Program-made: the position numbers and the translations under genes
In this document: positions 40,201 through 63,239 of the stretch, one piece after another
Layout of the letters: every line of letters starts with the position of its first letter
Numbering within the stretch: position 1 is the first letter of the stretch
The notes under the pieces: generated by a model
Seen by the model: the letters and a program-made list of their open reading frames with translations, nothing else
Told to the model about the DNA's origin: nothing
The model's database searches: none
Source of the DNA: Gadus chalcogrammus
Taxonomy: Eukaryota > Chordata > Actinopteri > Gadiformes > Gadidae
Assembly: GCF_026213295.1 (NCBI RefSeq)
Contig: NC_079419.1
Coordinates: 12,643,001 to 12,707,000 of the forward strand
DNA length: 64,000 nucleotides
Direction: 5' to 3'

Positions 40201-43200
40201 ATAAGGTAGAACGTAGATATGTAAGGGAGGGCTATAGATAAACTACAGCAGAGGCTGAGCTTTACGAGTTCACATAGGGGGGCGGGTGTAGACCCACCGT
40301 GATGACGGTGGGATCAGACTCTTTAAAGGTTCTCAGCGGATAAGAGTCAGTACAACCTTTATTCGTATGCTCATCCCTTAAATAATGAGCCAGAGGGGCT
40401 ACTGGCTCCTGGTCGCTATGGTTTCCAGCGACACCATTCTCTCTCTTGAGAATATTAAGGTACGGCACATTGTTAAAGCATGGACAAAGAGGAGAAGAGA
40501 CGAACATCGATCGCCACAGTTAATCTGTCGCCACCACGGTTTTGCGATTCAGCCGGTGATGTAAACACCGGCCACAGGGACCAGCTGAGTTAAAACAGAG
40601 CTCTGTGGATTGTCTTCAAAGAGGACCTTAATGACAGACCCTAGGTTTGAGTGTGCTAGGCATGTACGCCTTATAGTTACATGTCAGTCAAGGATACTAT
40701 AGTGTAAATACTATACTCTACACTTGTCACTTTGAAACTACTGTCTTTTATTTTGTTTTATTGATATTCCGTCACTCTGAAAGGCCTAAGTATTTGAAGG
40801 GTGCTATAAGAATAGACTTGCCTTGCCTAGAGACACACCCACCCAGACGCACGGTCAACATAACATGAAAGGGGACTCACCGGCACTCCTCGTCGCTCTT
40901 GATGAGGGGGTCCGAGCCCACGGTGCCCACCAGGAACTTGGGGCTGAGGAGGGGCAGTCGTACGTGCTGCAGCACCTGAGGGAGGGGGACAGGAGAGTAA
41001 AGCGGTTACCCCAACAGATCCTGGGTTCAAACCCCAACGCCCGGCCACCTGTAGCCCTGCACCCCTGAGCAAGACGCCCTTACCCCTACCAGTTCTTAAT
41101 GACAACTGACAGTTATTCACTGCAAGTCTCAATGACTAGATAGTAGTGCAGTATGCAGTAAAGCTCTAGGACACATTTTTTGGTAGTGGATCCTGGCAAA
41201 TTTGCTAATTCAAAGCATTCCTTCTTCCATGGACAGTTGAAATGGGATGGGACATGTATAACATGTATTAACATGTTATACATGTTGTCCAATTACTTCG
41301 TTTCAGCTAGCAGCTAGCAGAAGCTCCATCGAGCGGTAGCACCGGATAGCGGTATATCTGGCTAGCTGTAGCTCCGGCTAGCGGTAGCCCTGGCTGTAGC
41401 CTTAGCTAGCGGTAGCCCTGGCTGTAGCCTTAGCTAGCAGTAGCCCAGGCTGTAGCCTTAGCTTACCTGTGGCAGCTGGGGTCGGCGCTCCTGGATGCTG
41501 TATTTGACCCAGGCCATCACGGCGTTGAACACCTGCTCCTCGCTTCGTACATTCAGCTCGTCACTGGAGATTATGTCGATCAACTGGTTGGCGGGCAGCA
41601 GCATGAACTCCTCGCTCTCCATCACCTGGCAAGGGGGGCGGACTGCAAGTCAGAGGGGACATTTCTAGAAGTATTTACACTCAAGAAGTGGTGGGTACAC
41701 ACCAACAGTCAACTCAACGGACAATATAAAGGATAATACTAATACTAATGCTACTACAATAAGAAGTGGTGGAAATCAATGGGTTATTTTAAATACTTTG
41801 CAGTGCAAGCATCCGACACTAATAAACGTTGTTATTCTTCACTTCAGGATGGTCAAATGAAGGAATTAGCCGTACGTGTCCCGGAACGCAACATCCCCAA
41901 AGGACTAGGCAACACGCGTATATGACCCAAGGCCTAGAAATAGACAACATGTGTATGCATAAAACATAGGGTTAACACCCACTGGATCAAAATAAGCTGT
42001 GCTCGTATCCCACAGAGGTCCCTCTCGATAGAGGACTCAAAACTACCTCAGAGGAGGTTGAATATAAGAGTCCAAACGGCGCGCTAACCTCCTGGAAGTT
42101 GTGCTGGGTGAACTTGTCTGCGATGCGCAGCAGCTCCCGGCAGGAGTGCGTGTCGGCGAAGGCCCGGATGCCCAGGCAGTTGGAGGGGTCCAGCTGCCTC
42201 TTGAGGAACTCGCAGCAGGCCTCCTGGATCTCAGCCAGCTGGAGGAGGCAGGCGGCAGGCAGCAGGGTCTGCACGTTGCCCTCCTCCACCGTCACCTGTT
42301 GGCCGGGTTGACCAGCGGGATTCGTAATGCCGTGTTTCTGACGATTCCGATATTCTTCTTGGGTATAATTGATCATTATTCTAGTTTATAATGAGGAGTT
42401 AGGAACCAACACTGGATGATTCCACGTTAGAAAACCTAGAGGAGCCACCCAGGGTTAGTTCCTAACGAGGAGTCACCCAGAGTGACTAACAAGGAGGGCT
42501 AGTTCATAACAAGGACTCTGAATCCAGGCTCTGGTTACCTGCGAGGTGTAGGCGAAGTCGATGAGCAGCTCCATGGCCCTCTCGTCGATGTCTCGGATCA
42601 CCACCTCCGTCTGCCGGCTCTCCGCCAGCTCTCCGGTAAACATGGCCCTGCGACGCAGACGGTAAAGTTTCCAATCGCAGATTGAAACTTGTGCATTAGT
42701 AATACTCAATCAGTATTTTCTCCCTGGTGTTTAAATCCTCACGTTTTGTCATCTTTTTTAAGAGGCATATGATCACATCAAAATGAAATGTCCTGAATCG
42801 CGTCCGAGCCCGTTGCCCATCTATAAAATGAGACATACTTCCGTCCGAGCGTAACATTAGTGCATGTCCTCTCAGCAGTGGGGCCGCAGTGAGCAGCAGA
42901 CACCTTAACCCCGGCAGTGTGGATGCCGTGGCCTCCCGGCGGGACCGGCCAGGCGGGCAGGCGTCAGAGGCCCGTACCTGAAGTAGGGGCTGCAGGCGGA
43001 CAGGATGACCCGGTGGGCGTAGATCTTCTTGGAGCCCACCACCAGCACCACGTCGCAGAGCTCCCGGTGCTTCCGCAGCAGGTTGATCACCTCCAGGGTC
43101 TGCCGCGGGTGCTTGTCCGAGACGTAGGGCATGCGTGCGGGCTGGGGGACCCCCTCCGGGAGCTTGTTGGGGTCCCCCAGGGTGCAGCGGCTGGTGATGT

Positions 43201-44855
43201 CCATTCCCGTGGCGTCCTGGCGTGCGCTGGTAGCCCTGTGGGGGAGAGGAGGAGAGGCCATTAAAATGCCCGCTCCCCACCCATCGGTATGTACCTGAGC
43301 TCATCCATGCATGAGGAATGCCATCATGTGCATCGGAGTGTCAACAGAGACAGGAAAGGAATAGGAGGTTGAATTCTGCAGCATGAATGTTGACTATCTA
43401 CGTTATAATTAGTTTTATTAAGGTTTTTAGATTGTTTTAGACATTATTTTACACACATACTTGCTCATTGATTATCAGTTTAGTCTGACGGAAAGATTTT
43501 ACAGCACATAGAGCTGATTTTGTGCCTGCATCGCAAACAACATATTTTTTTGATTTGCAAATTCTGTTGCCAACACAACGGGTTAAAAAAGTGTGTACAA
43601 ATCAAGAATACTGCCACTGTATCTTTTAGAGCCTACTTAACCCTAGGGCAGCATTTTTCTGTATTTCATTATGAAGGCCAAGCTGCCGGTACTGTCAATT
43701 CAGGCACCGATAAGCAAACGAGAGCTTAGACAGAAGCAATACTGCCAGAGACCTTTACACTGCCAATCCGGGCTCTAGCAGTCCAACTACTTTATAGCAG
43801 CTATTCTGGTGGGGGACGGCAAAGCCTGGGCCGGAAATTAGAAACTGCATGGGGCAGAGATACACCTTGTTTGCTGTTTGGTTATAGAGCTTTGAACTAA
43901 GAAAATCAATTCCCGCAATTGGATGAAGCTTTCAAAGTTTGAATGTCTTCCTACAGTGGATGTTGGACATGGCTAACAGATCCCTTCTTCAAGCAACAAA
44001 AATGGTTGAATCAATATGAAGCAAAATAAATTAAAACGGCGAACTGTCTTCAGATATTAAGTCTGACTGATACATTGGTTGCACTGCGGTATAATAGTCC
44101 CAAGTATAGCTCTACGGCTACCTCAGGGTGCCAGAAGAGCCTGTGTAACCTTATCTACATAAGGGGAGGATTCCCCTCTGTGCCTACCCCTAGAATATTT
44201 TTAAAGGGTAGCACAGAATTTTTACTGGTTTCATTTTCCCTTTAGGTTTAAGTTTAGTCTTTCAACCATCAGTTTCAGTACAATGAAACAAACGGGTTGA
44301 TTCATACTGGCAACTTGCTCAGATTCAACATCAAAAGACAGTACATCACCAGTCTACTGCCTGGTGGCAGTAGACTGAAGTTGAGGGGTGGATGAGCCAC
44401 CCCTCAACTTTTGTATGATAGATTACAGAATGCGCGCGCGCGTGTGTGTGTGTAGCCCTTATGCCAACAAGTAGCGTGAGCCAACAAGCATAGGTTTTAA
44501 CTGTAAAATAGAGTTCCTCATCTTCAGCCGTAGTTACCCGTACACACTATTAAAAACAAAACAAAAACCAAGACAGAGCAGCTTAGGCTGAAACAACAGC
44601 TTTTAGGCAGGGTGAAAAGAGTAGCAGAGGGCTTTGAAATGAACAAGCAATCAGGGGCGAAGTCAGAAGTGACAGCCCTGGTGAAACACCTGCATGCAGG
44701 CTTCCACCACTAAAATGATATACATAAACCTCTGTCCCAAATTAACCAACAGGCATGGACTGATGAGGGGAGAAAGGCAGGAGGGATTACAAATGTGATA
44801 AAATTGGAATCACTTCTAATTGTATTTCATACCTGCGCATTGGCTTTGCGTCCAT
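36225..44855 (-). CDS. klhl20: Kelch-like protein 20, Cullin-3 E3 ligase adaptor
   Basis: Thirteen coding exons on the minus strand: 44855-44833, 43235-42978, 42647-42539, 42295-42089, 41625-41467, 40975-40881, 40097-39982, 39293-39110, 38906-38763, 38026-37893, 37661-37453, 36879-36773, 36309-36225. They give 609 aa, the human length. The first coding exon holds only 23 coding bases (MDAKPMR, compare human MEGKPMRR). BTB domain at about residues 60-165 ([20 protein letters not shown]), BACK at about 170-270, then six Kelch repeats ([36 protein letters not shown] and so on), ending [10 protein letters not shown]. In mammals it delivers DAPK1, PML and others to CUL3 for ubiquitination and acts in endosomal and trans-Golgi trafficking. 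Introns hold several transposons and tandem repeats. Confidence 0.97.
36427..36605. mobile_element. SINE-like repeat in a klhl20 intron
   Basis: It opens with catttaggcatttaggag and includes a B-box-like ggttcgaaccc (about 36541-36551). It is related in motif order to the copy at 4742. Confidence 0.65.
37080..37430. repeat. Composite CA minisatellite in a klhl20 intron
   Basis: About eight units of (CA)n separated by the spacer agtgacccaacctcacat/ccatagac, 35 to 60 bp each. The His/Thr and Cys/Val frames over it are spurious. Confidence 0.95.
38084..38618. mobile_element. Non-autonomous hAT element in a klhl20 intron
   Basis: The ends cagtgtttcccct and aggggaaacactg are inverted repeats. 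The flanks share gttcacc (38077-38083 and 38619-38625), a hAT-like target duplication of 7 to 8 bp. The interior has A-rich runs and no transposase. Confidence 0.85.
38707..38732. repeat. Poly-C run in a klhl20 intron
   Basis: About 24 consecutive C. A poly-G run of similar size lies in the next intron at about 38989-39012. Confidence 0.95.
39526..39877. mobile_element. Old hAT-like element in a klhl20 intron
   Basis: Imperfect inverted ends (tagtaatcgagcgata at 39534 and tatcggtcgatccc ending 39869) contain repeated CGATAT words. The flanks gttcaggc and gttcagac differ at one base, consistent with an aged 8-bp target duplication. Confidence 0.65.
40996..41110. mobile_element. SINE fragment in a klhl20 intron
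   Basis: Contains the B-box-like gggttcaaacccc and the phrase ctgagcaagacgccctta followed by cccctaccagttcttaatg. That phrase is the fish SINE context related to the minisatellite at 3205. Confidence 0.6.
41318..41463. repeat. 30-bp minisatellite (gctagc/tagccctgg) in a klhl20 intron
   Basis: Three to four copies of a unit made of ggtagccctggctgtagcct and tagctagc, directly downstream in gene sense of the exon at 41467. Confidence 0.85.
44350..44410. repeat. Two adjacent perfect hairpins in klhl20 intron 1
   Basis: Hairpin 1: cagtctactgcc (44350-44361), loop tggt, ggcagtagactg (44366-44377). Hairpin 2 follows without a gap: aagttgaggggtgg (44378-44391), loop atgag, then ccacccctcaactt (44397-44410). 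Both stems are perfect. Confidence 0.9.
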
Positions 44856-46480
44856 GCACTGAAGACTAAAATGTGTTTCAACAGTGTGTTTTCCACCTAC
44901 ACAGGAGGGGGGAAAACACAAGGGTCAGGGGATAACGCCACTAGGAGATGTCACATTTATAAGTCATCAACAAGACAGCCACCCTGTAGTTTGAGTGTTA
45001 TGTACGCTGCAAATAAAAGGCTCACTAAACTGTTACTAATTAACTTACTCATTCGGAGTCATCGGTATATACAACTTGGTGGCTCAGTCTCTGACCGGTT
45101 GTTAATGATGGGGGTTAGCTTAATGTAATTATTTAGTAACAAATAGTCCGAATTTTCCCAATAACAGCAGTGGTCGTTGATGCTTTATTTTAAGTCAATG
45201 GACAAGCCACATTATACTTAAGCCACTTGACCAACAATATTGTGGATCACATTTAGGAAGGCGTGAATTATTATCTTCCGCGGTATCAGTGTTTACTACA
45301 CCACCCAGAGGCACTACATACAACGGACCTAACCTGGCTAGAACAATGCGTAGAACATGAATTAAAAGTACACAAACTGAGGTTTGGATATCAAAATAGC
45401 CATACAAATATACCTATACATTAAGTAAAAACACGCTACCGCAATAAGGTGGCTGCTAGGTTTGAGGGTCTGCTAGCATTGGACCTTTAAGACTCTTTAA
45501 CATACTTAACGACACATGCGTAGCTTGTTAAATTTCACGACCTATCTGGTAAGCATTGAAAATATGCGATGTTTAAATAACACCTTAGATGGCCATCCCA
45601 ACGTCAGAGAACTGTCGACCAGGCTGCCAACACTTGTTCGGTTAGCGAAGTTAGCTTTTCCCCAATATCTCGCGTCTGTGCATAAATGACACGGTGGACT
45701 TCCTTTTTTGAAATTTCAAAGTAAAAGCAAGGAAGAGCTCGAAATAAACTGATAGCTACGGCTGATATTATATTGTTATTTGTAGTAATAACGATAACAT
45801 GATTAAACATCTGTTATGTTGTAGCCAAAAGTCGAATACATTTGTGGCCTCCTTTTACACTTTTGTATTGTATAGAATGCTGATGCCAGGAACCCACAGA
45901 ACACAAATGCGTGGCTTTATTGACACTAGATCCTATATATAGACGTGTTCTCATGTTTCAGAAAGTCACAATGGTACAGGCAGTGTAGCCAAAAAGTTTT
46001 ATTCAATGATATTAACTTGAATTGGAAATATTTTCATAATGGCCGAAGGCGGTTTAATGTAGTTTGGCTCCCTCTGAAGACGATAATGTGAACCAATCAG
46101 GCTCTGCTGGCCATCAACCACATTTAGCGGGGTGATTGCAGATACATTTGGAGACCAACTTCCTCTTTTTTTGAGGGCAGATCTTCCAATGTGTAATATT
46201 TAACAATTTGAATGTAAACTTATTGATTACACATGATGCATTTCTCTGCTCGGCCCCCTAGGTGGTGATAGAGTTGGCCGAAGCTGTCCCTGAGCATCAT
46301 AGATTTGCCTGAGCATAGCTTCACCCTTCCCATGTCAGTGTTAACGTAGCGATTGGTCAATAATATGCAGCTCATTGGGCAGGCTTGGTCACATCAACCA
46401 TACTAAACTAGAAAATGCATTTCCTGCAGAAAAATCGGTCAGTGCTGTAGTACAAAGGGAGGTTAGAAATATGTTATGTA
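44856..46480. other. klhl20 upstream region
   Basis: The klhl20 5' UTR and promoter should lie here, but I cannot place them from sequence alone. No other coding region is supported. Confidence 0.4.
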
Positions 46481-46483
46481 ATA

Positions 46484-47111
46484 TGTAAAGTAGGGTGACC
46501 AGATTTGAGTTTGTGAAAAAGAGGACACTTCGTCGCGGGGGGGGGGGGGGGGGGGGGGGGGGCGAAAACATGGGTATTTTTTCTTTAGTTCGTCCGTGAA
46601 CTTACATTTACGTTTAGGCATGGCTGCAGACAGTGGCGATCCTAGGTCCAATTGCGCCCCGGGCAAGATTGTTGACGGGGGGGGGTTTGTATCGTGAAGC
46701 CTGAAGCTGAAGCCTACGTACTTCAGTGGGGGTTTCATTCCGTCTATACACGGCACCTTCTCAACGAGCACATGAGATCGGTCGCCCAATGACAGACTCT
46801 CTCTACAGTCAGCTCGCGCAAGAAGGTGGAACGTAAGGGAGATACCATTTCCAGAACTTGGAAGGCCGTAATAACCATAGACATATACAATGGTAATAAC
46901 TAGTAGGTTATGTGAAAGACCCAGAAACACAAATATGCGACGAGGCAAAAAAAAATAAAAAGATAATAATAACAATAATATATATATTATTTTTTTTTTG
47001 CGACGAGGCAAAATACCGGACGTTTTTGGAATCCCTGCCGGACGCATTTTTTAGGTCTCGAAAAGAGGACATGTCCGGGAAAAAGAGGACGTCTGGTCAC
47101 CCTATGTAAAG
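46484..47111. mobile_element. Non-autonomous hAT element with transposase start remnant
   Basis: The ends tagggtgaccag (46491) and ctggtcaccc(ta) (47104) are inverted. The flanks carry tgtaaag on both sides (46484-46490, 47105-47111), a 7 to 8-bp target duplication. On the minus strand at 46621-46560 a peptide starts MPKRKCKFTDELKKKYPCFR, like the N-terminus of hAT transposase-derived vertebrate proteins. It then runs into a poly-G tract, so the element is a deletion derivative. Confidence 0.8.
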
Positions 47112-47289
47112 CCAAATAGATTAAGACATAAAGAAACGTTAAACGGCTTTAATCAAGTGAAGGAACAATGTAAACATGCACACCATTTAAAAATGTTTAA
47201 ATGGTTGAAAACAAATAAAGTGACAGCTGAAAGAAAAGCGCAAAGCATTGCTAAAAATGCAGAAATGTAAAAGGAATTTAACTGAAGAA

Positions 47290-47362
47290 TCTGAAAGGTC
47301 AAATGTATTGCCTTGCACTGCTGAAAAATCTGAAAGGTCAAATGTATTGCAGTGCACTGCTA
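47290..47362. repeat. Short direct duplication
   Basis: The phrase atctgaaaggtcaaatgtat followed by tgc..cactgct occurs twice, about 47 bp apart, followed at 47462-47590 by a degenerate GTA-rich repeat. Confidence 0.75.
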
Positions 47363-47839
47363 ATAAACCTGGAAGATGAAATCGAAAACTGACAGACACT
47401 GAATTGCATTACATTGTTACAAAAGCTGGAAGCTAAAATGTAATACTGTCAAAGCTGGAAGATGGTAGTAGTAGTGGTACTAGCTGTAGAAGTAGTAGTA
47501 GTAATAATGGTAGTAGGAATAGCTGAAGTAGAAGTAATAGGAGTAGTAGTAGCTGAAGTAGTAGTAGTCGCTGAAGTAATAGTGTTACTAGCTGCACAAA
47601 CGATATGCCTTATGAAAGGTATGGTATTGATTAATGTTTGTAAAAATAATTATAGTAATCCCGCCAGTTTTTTTTACACCAGCGAAATTGTATGTACTCG
47701 CCTAATGCTCATTTGTACCAGCCTAACGTTATTAAAAGTAGTGCAATTGTCCAAAATCGCCCAATCGGCTAGTCGGTGAACAACAGGGTGAGTAGAAAGG
47801 GACATTTGTGGAACTTCTGTTTACAGACCCGCCGTGGTT

Positions 47840-48141
47840 TAATTAGCTGCTTGGAAACATAGATCTGTGATATCGTCTGAATAATAGTTTATACACTTTA
47901 TGGTCGGTGTGATAGCTTGTGGAGATTGGCATGACAGTGGCTGATTGATTGACATCAGAGGGTTATTCAGTTTTAAGGCTGCCAGCCATGTATCAAAGGT
48001 TGGTTTCCTATTCAAAGGTAGCCTGTGGAAATTGATGATTACCCCAGCTGCCTTGGCCCTATACAATTCATCACTGCAGCCAGGGGCAATGCAATAAGAT
48101 GATCCTCCTGTAGACCTGGTTGTTTGCTTTTCTGTAGCCAT
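47840..48141 (-). pseudogene. THAP zinc-finger exon or fragment
   Basis: From the ATG at 48141 the minus strand reads MATEKQTTRSTGGSSYCIAP and continues with GCSDELYRAKAAG and VIINFHRLPL, then FDTWLAALKL. This is the first half of a THAP domain: the C..C pair and the FHRLPL and W signatures. The second half (the C..H pair) is absent from the frame, which drifts into unrelated residues. Either the exon ends after 'NNPLMS' and the next exon is lost or not recognised, or this is a relic of a THAP gene or P-type transposase. A promoter-like block lies directly upstream. Confidence 0.6.
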
Positions 48142-48174
48142 TTCAGCGAGCCTCAGAGCCTGACTCATTACCTG

Positions 48175-48255
48175 CTGGCTTCTAGAGCCACAGAGTAGGA
48201 GTAGATTACCATGCCAGTGACGTAGCTGATTGTTGAAATCCAACATGGCGGCGCC
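48175..48255 (-). promoter_or_regulatory. Promoter-like block before the THAP exon
   Basis: On the minus strand, gccgccatgttgg (a YY1-type site) is followed about 25 bp later by ctacgtcac (CRE-like) and then by the THAP frame. This arrangement is common in TATA-less promoters. It is inferred only from motifs. Confidence 0.4.
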
Positions 48256-48590
48256 CTTTAACAGTTTCACCCCTTTCACCGTACAATTTAATCCCTTTTA
48301 GCAAGTTCAGCCCTTTTTAGTTATTGTACCAATGAGAAGGGAGACAAAACATCTGTTATATCAACTAAACTTCAAATTTCAGTTCAGTTCATCTTTAAAT
48401 CTGAATAAGTGCACATGTAAGTCTAGATTTTATTTTTAATAAAGTATTTATTGTTCAGCATGATGCAGTCTACGTAGTGATTTTGGGTTAGGTCGGTGGA
48501 GTGTCCCTACCAAAGCTGAGACCAAACCACGTCCTTGGTATAGAGAGGACACCGGTGTGAATTTGCGCTACTGTATGGATTTTGACGTTA

Positions 48591-48763
48591 CAGTCGTTTA
48601 TTCATAATATCATCCGGCGCACACAGCTTTTGAACACTCAGGGAGCTCCGGCGGACCTGGAGCTCTGTATCTAAATTATATAATATATAGGCATCTTTAA
48701 TATAATATATAATATCAAAGCCAAAAGTATGCGCCTCTGGATGATATTATGAATAAACGACTG
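48591..48763. repeat. Foldback element, 173 bp
   Basis: Arms cagtcgtttattcataatat + catcc at the left and the reverse complement at the right (ending 48763), about 25 bp perfect, with partly matching inner arms and an AT-rich centre. Confidence 0.85.
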
Positions 48764-48786
48764 CGTCGGGTTCTCTGACGTCTCTG

Positions 48787-49139
48787 GTCCTTAGCAGGGC
48801 CGTTGCTACGATTCCTGGGCCCCTAGACAAGATTTACTGATGGGCCCCCCTGCACTGAATTGTTGACGGGGGGGGGGGGGGGGGGGGGTGTAAGGAGCAA
48901 TTGTTGACGGGGGGGGGGGTGTAAGGAGCAATTGTTGACGAGGGAGAAATTGTTGACGGGTGGGGGGGGGGGCGCTATGGTAGTACTATGGGCTGGTAGT
49001 AAAATAAAAAAATAAAATTAAATAAATTAAATTAAAAAATTTTTTTTTTTTTTTTTTTTTTTTTGTGGGCCCCCCCTGGGCTGTGGGCCCCTAGAATCGT
49101 AATCACCTTTCACCCCTTATCGACGGCCCTGGTCCTTAG
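48787..49139. mobile_element. Small hAT element with 8-bp target duplication
   Basis: The ends cagggccg and cggccctg bound 48795-49131 (337 bp). The flanks are identical gtccttag copies (48787-48794, 49132-49139). The interior has poly-G runs, a poly-T run (about 49039-49064) and repeated 'gggcccct' phrases near both ends. No transposase. Confidence 0.9.
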
Positions 49140-49499
49140 TTCCACATCAATCTGAAGTTGCGGTACATCTGGAATTCAGGGAGTCAAAGCAAATGTTTCT
49201 TCCCCCAATTCCTTCTCCACCACGGCCGAGAATCAATACACAGGTTGTGGAAATTGCGTTGAATGAAAGATACAATTTCGCACGTTGAGCACACAGTTGT
49301 GTGACTCGTTTATTTAGTTAGAGAGAAACAGGAAATCAAAACGTGCTGCAATTAAACATATCCTGCATCGGGATCTACGTCATGAGACGCTCGTCTCATG
49401 ACAGCGATCCCTGAACCACCAAGACAGTAAACGACATGCCTAACACAGTGTAAAGAACACATAACAAAATACTGTAGGTGAATTATGTTACACTCACTA

Positions 49500-49935
49500 G
49501 TACAAGGTGTTATTTATCAAACCCGCACCCACCCGTACCCACGAATTACATTCCTCACCGTACCAGACCTGCTACAAATTGATACCGATGCCCGACCCGC
49601 ACCCAAAGGAAAACATTGGATGGAACACTAGTGAATTACACTATGGTGTTTGCAGTGGTGCTTTACATTGCTGTGTAAAAAAAGCACATCATCCACAGTG
49701 GACGGTTTTAGTTGACTCCTCCGCTCCTGGATAACATATCCAGCACCGGAGAATCCGGTGCTGCATATCCAGCATCGCTCGCAATCACAAAACCCGTGAC
49801 CAACCCGCGCTGTTCAGGCGTCCGACCCGACCCGCATCCGTGTCCGACACAGTAATCTTTTTCACCCGTTTCATCGAAATTGTGTGGGTCACACGTCGGG
49901 TACCCAAACCCGTGCAGGACTCTGGCCGAGTTAAC
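49500..49935. repeat. Degenerate CCCGACCCGCACCC-type repeat
   Basis: Words such as acccgcacccacccgtacc and gacccgacccgcatcc recur across this region, as in fish transposon-derived dispersed repeats. Ends were not resolved. Confidence 0.45.
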
Positions 49936-50386
49936 CCCCACTACGAGTCTTTACTTGTTGTGGAAGTACCAGAGCCGTCCGTGTTACTATTCTACTAGCC
50001 TACATATATGACCCACTTTCAATACAGATTCATGTCTCTCCACCGGTGAAATTGTCCTTTAAGTACTCTTATCGGTACTGTATCGGCAAGTACCCAAATG
50101 TAATTACGTTATACTATGTCTTATTTGTGGAAAACAAACTTTTTTGGTTTCTTCTCCACAAAACGTAAGTGTATGCACTAACCCTCATACTTTATCGATT
50201 GCATTCACACTTCCAAAACCTCCACAGCGGTATTCATTTGTCATGATCATCTTGGTCTCCCAAGACCAACGTGCAATCTACGATTGAGCTTGGTCTGGCA
50301 ATAGCCAGGCTACACATACTTCCCTCCCTGAGATACATACAACATGAAAATAGACCGGAGTCGAACCCTTCCAAGCCATGCTGCCT

Positions 50387-62874
<12,488 letters not shown>

Positions 62875-63239
62875 CCTAACAGTTTCAAATCCTCAAATCA
62901 GTCGAGCCTTTTAAACCCTTTTTCTCCTCCCCTTTGCTTGTCACTCTACTGCCACCGCGCAACACAGGTGAAAGACACGCCCAAATCGACAGGTGCTTCT
63001 GCTCCGACCCATGTAACTACATCATAACATCCCCTTCGTTCCAGGCTGCGTTAGATGGTTGGCCCATCCCCGGCAACTAGTACTTACATAATGCATGGAA
63101 TGTGTGTACGCCGTATGCAGACATTAGGGTTAGGGTTAGCAAACCCTAGACCTCACCCCAATTGGGTAACAATGCAGACATGTCAAAAGAGCGGCAAAAG
63201 ACTTGTTCTGCACACCCCTCTCACTTCTTCTGCACACCA

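Noticed and set aside
63120..63150. Interstitial telomere repeat (gggttagggttag)
   Set aside because: Only two copies of ttaggg, too short to be meaningful.
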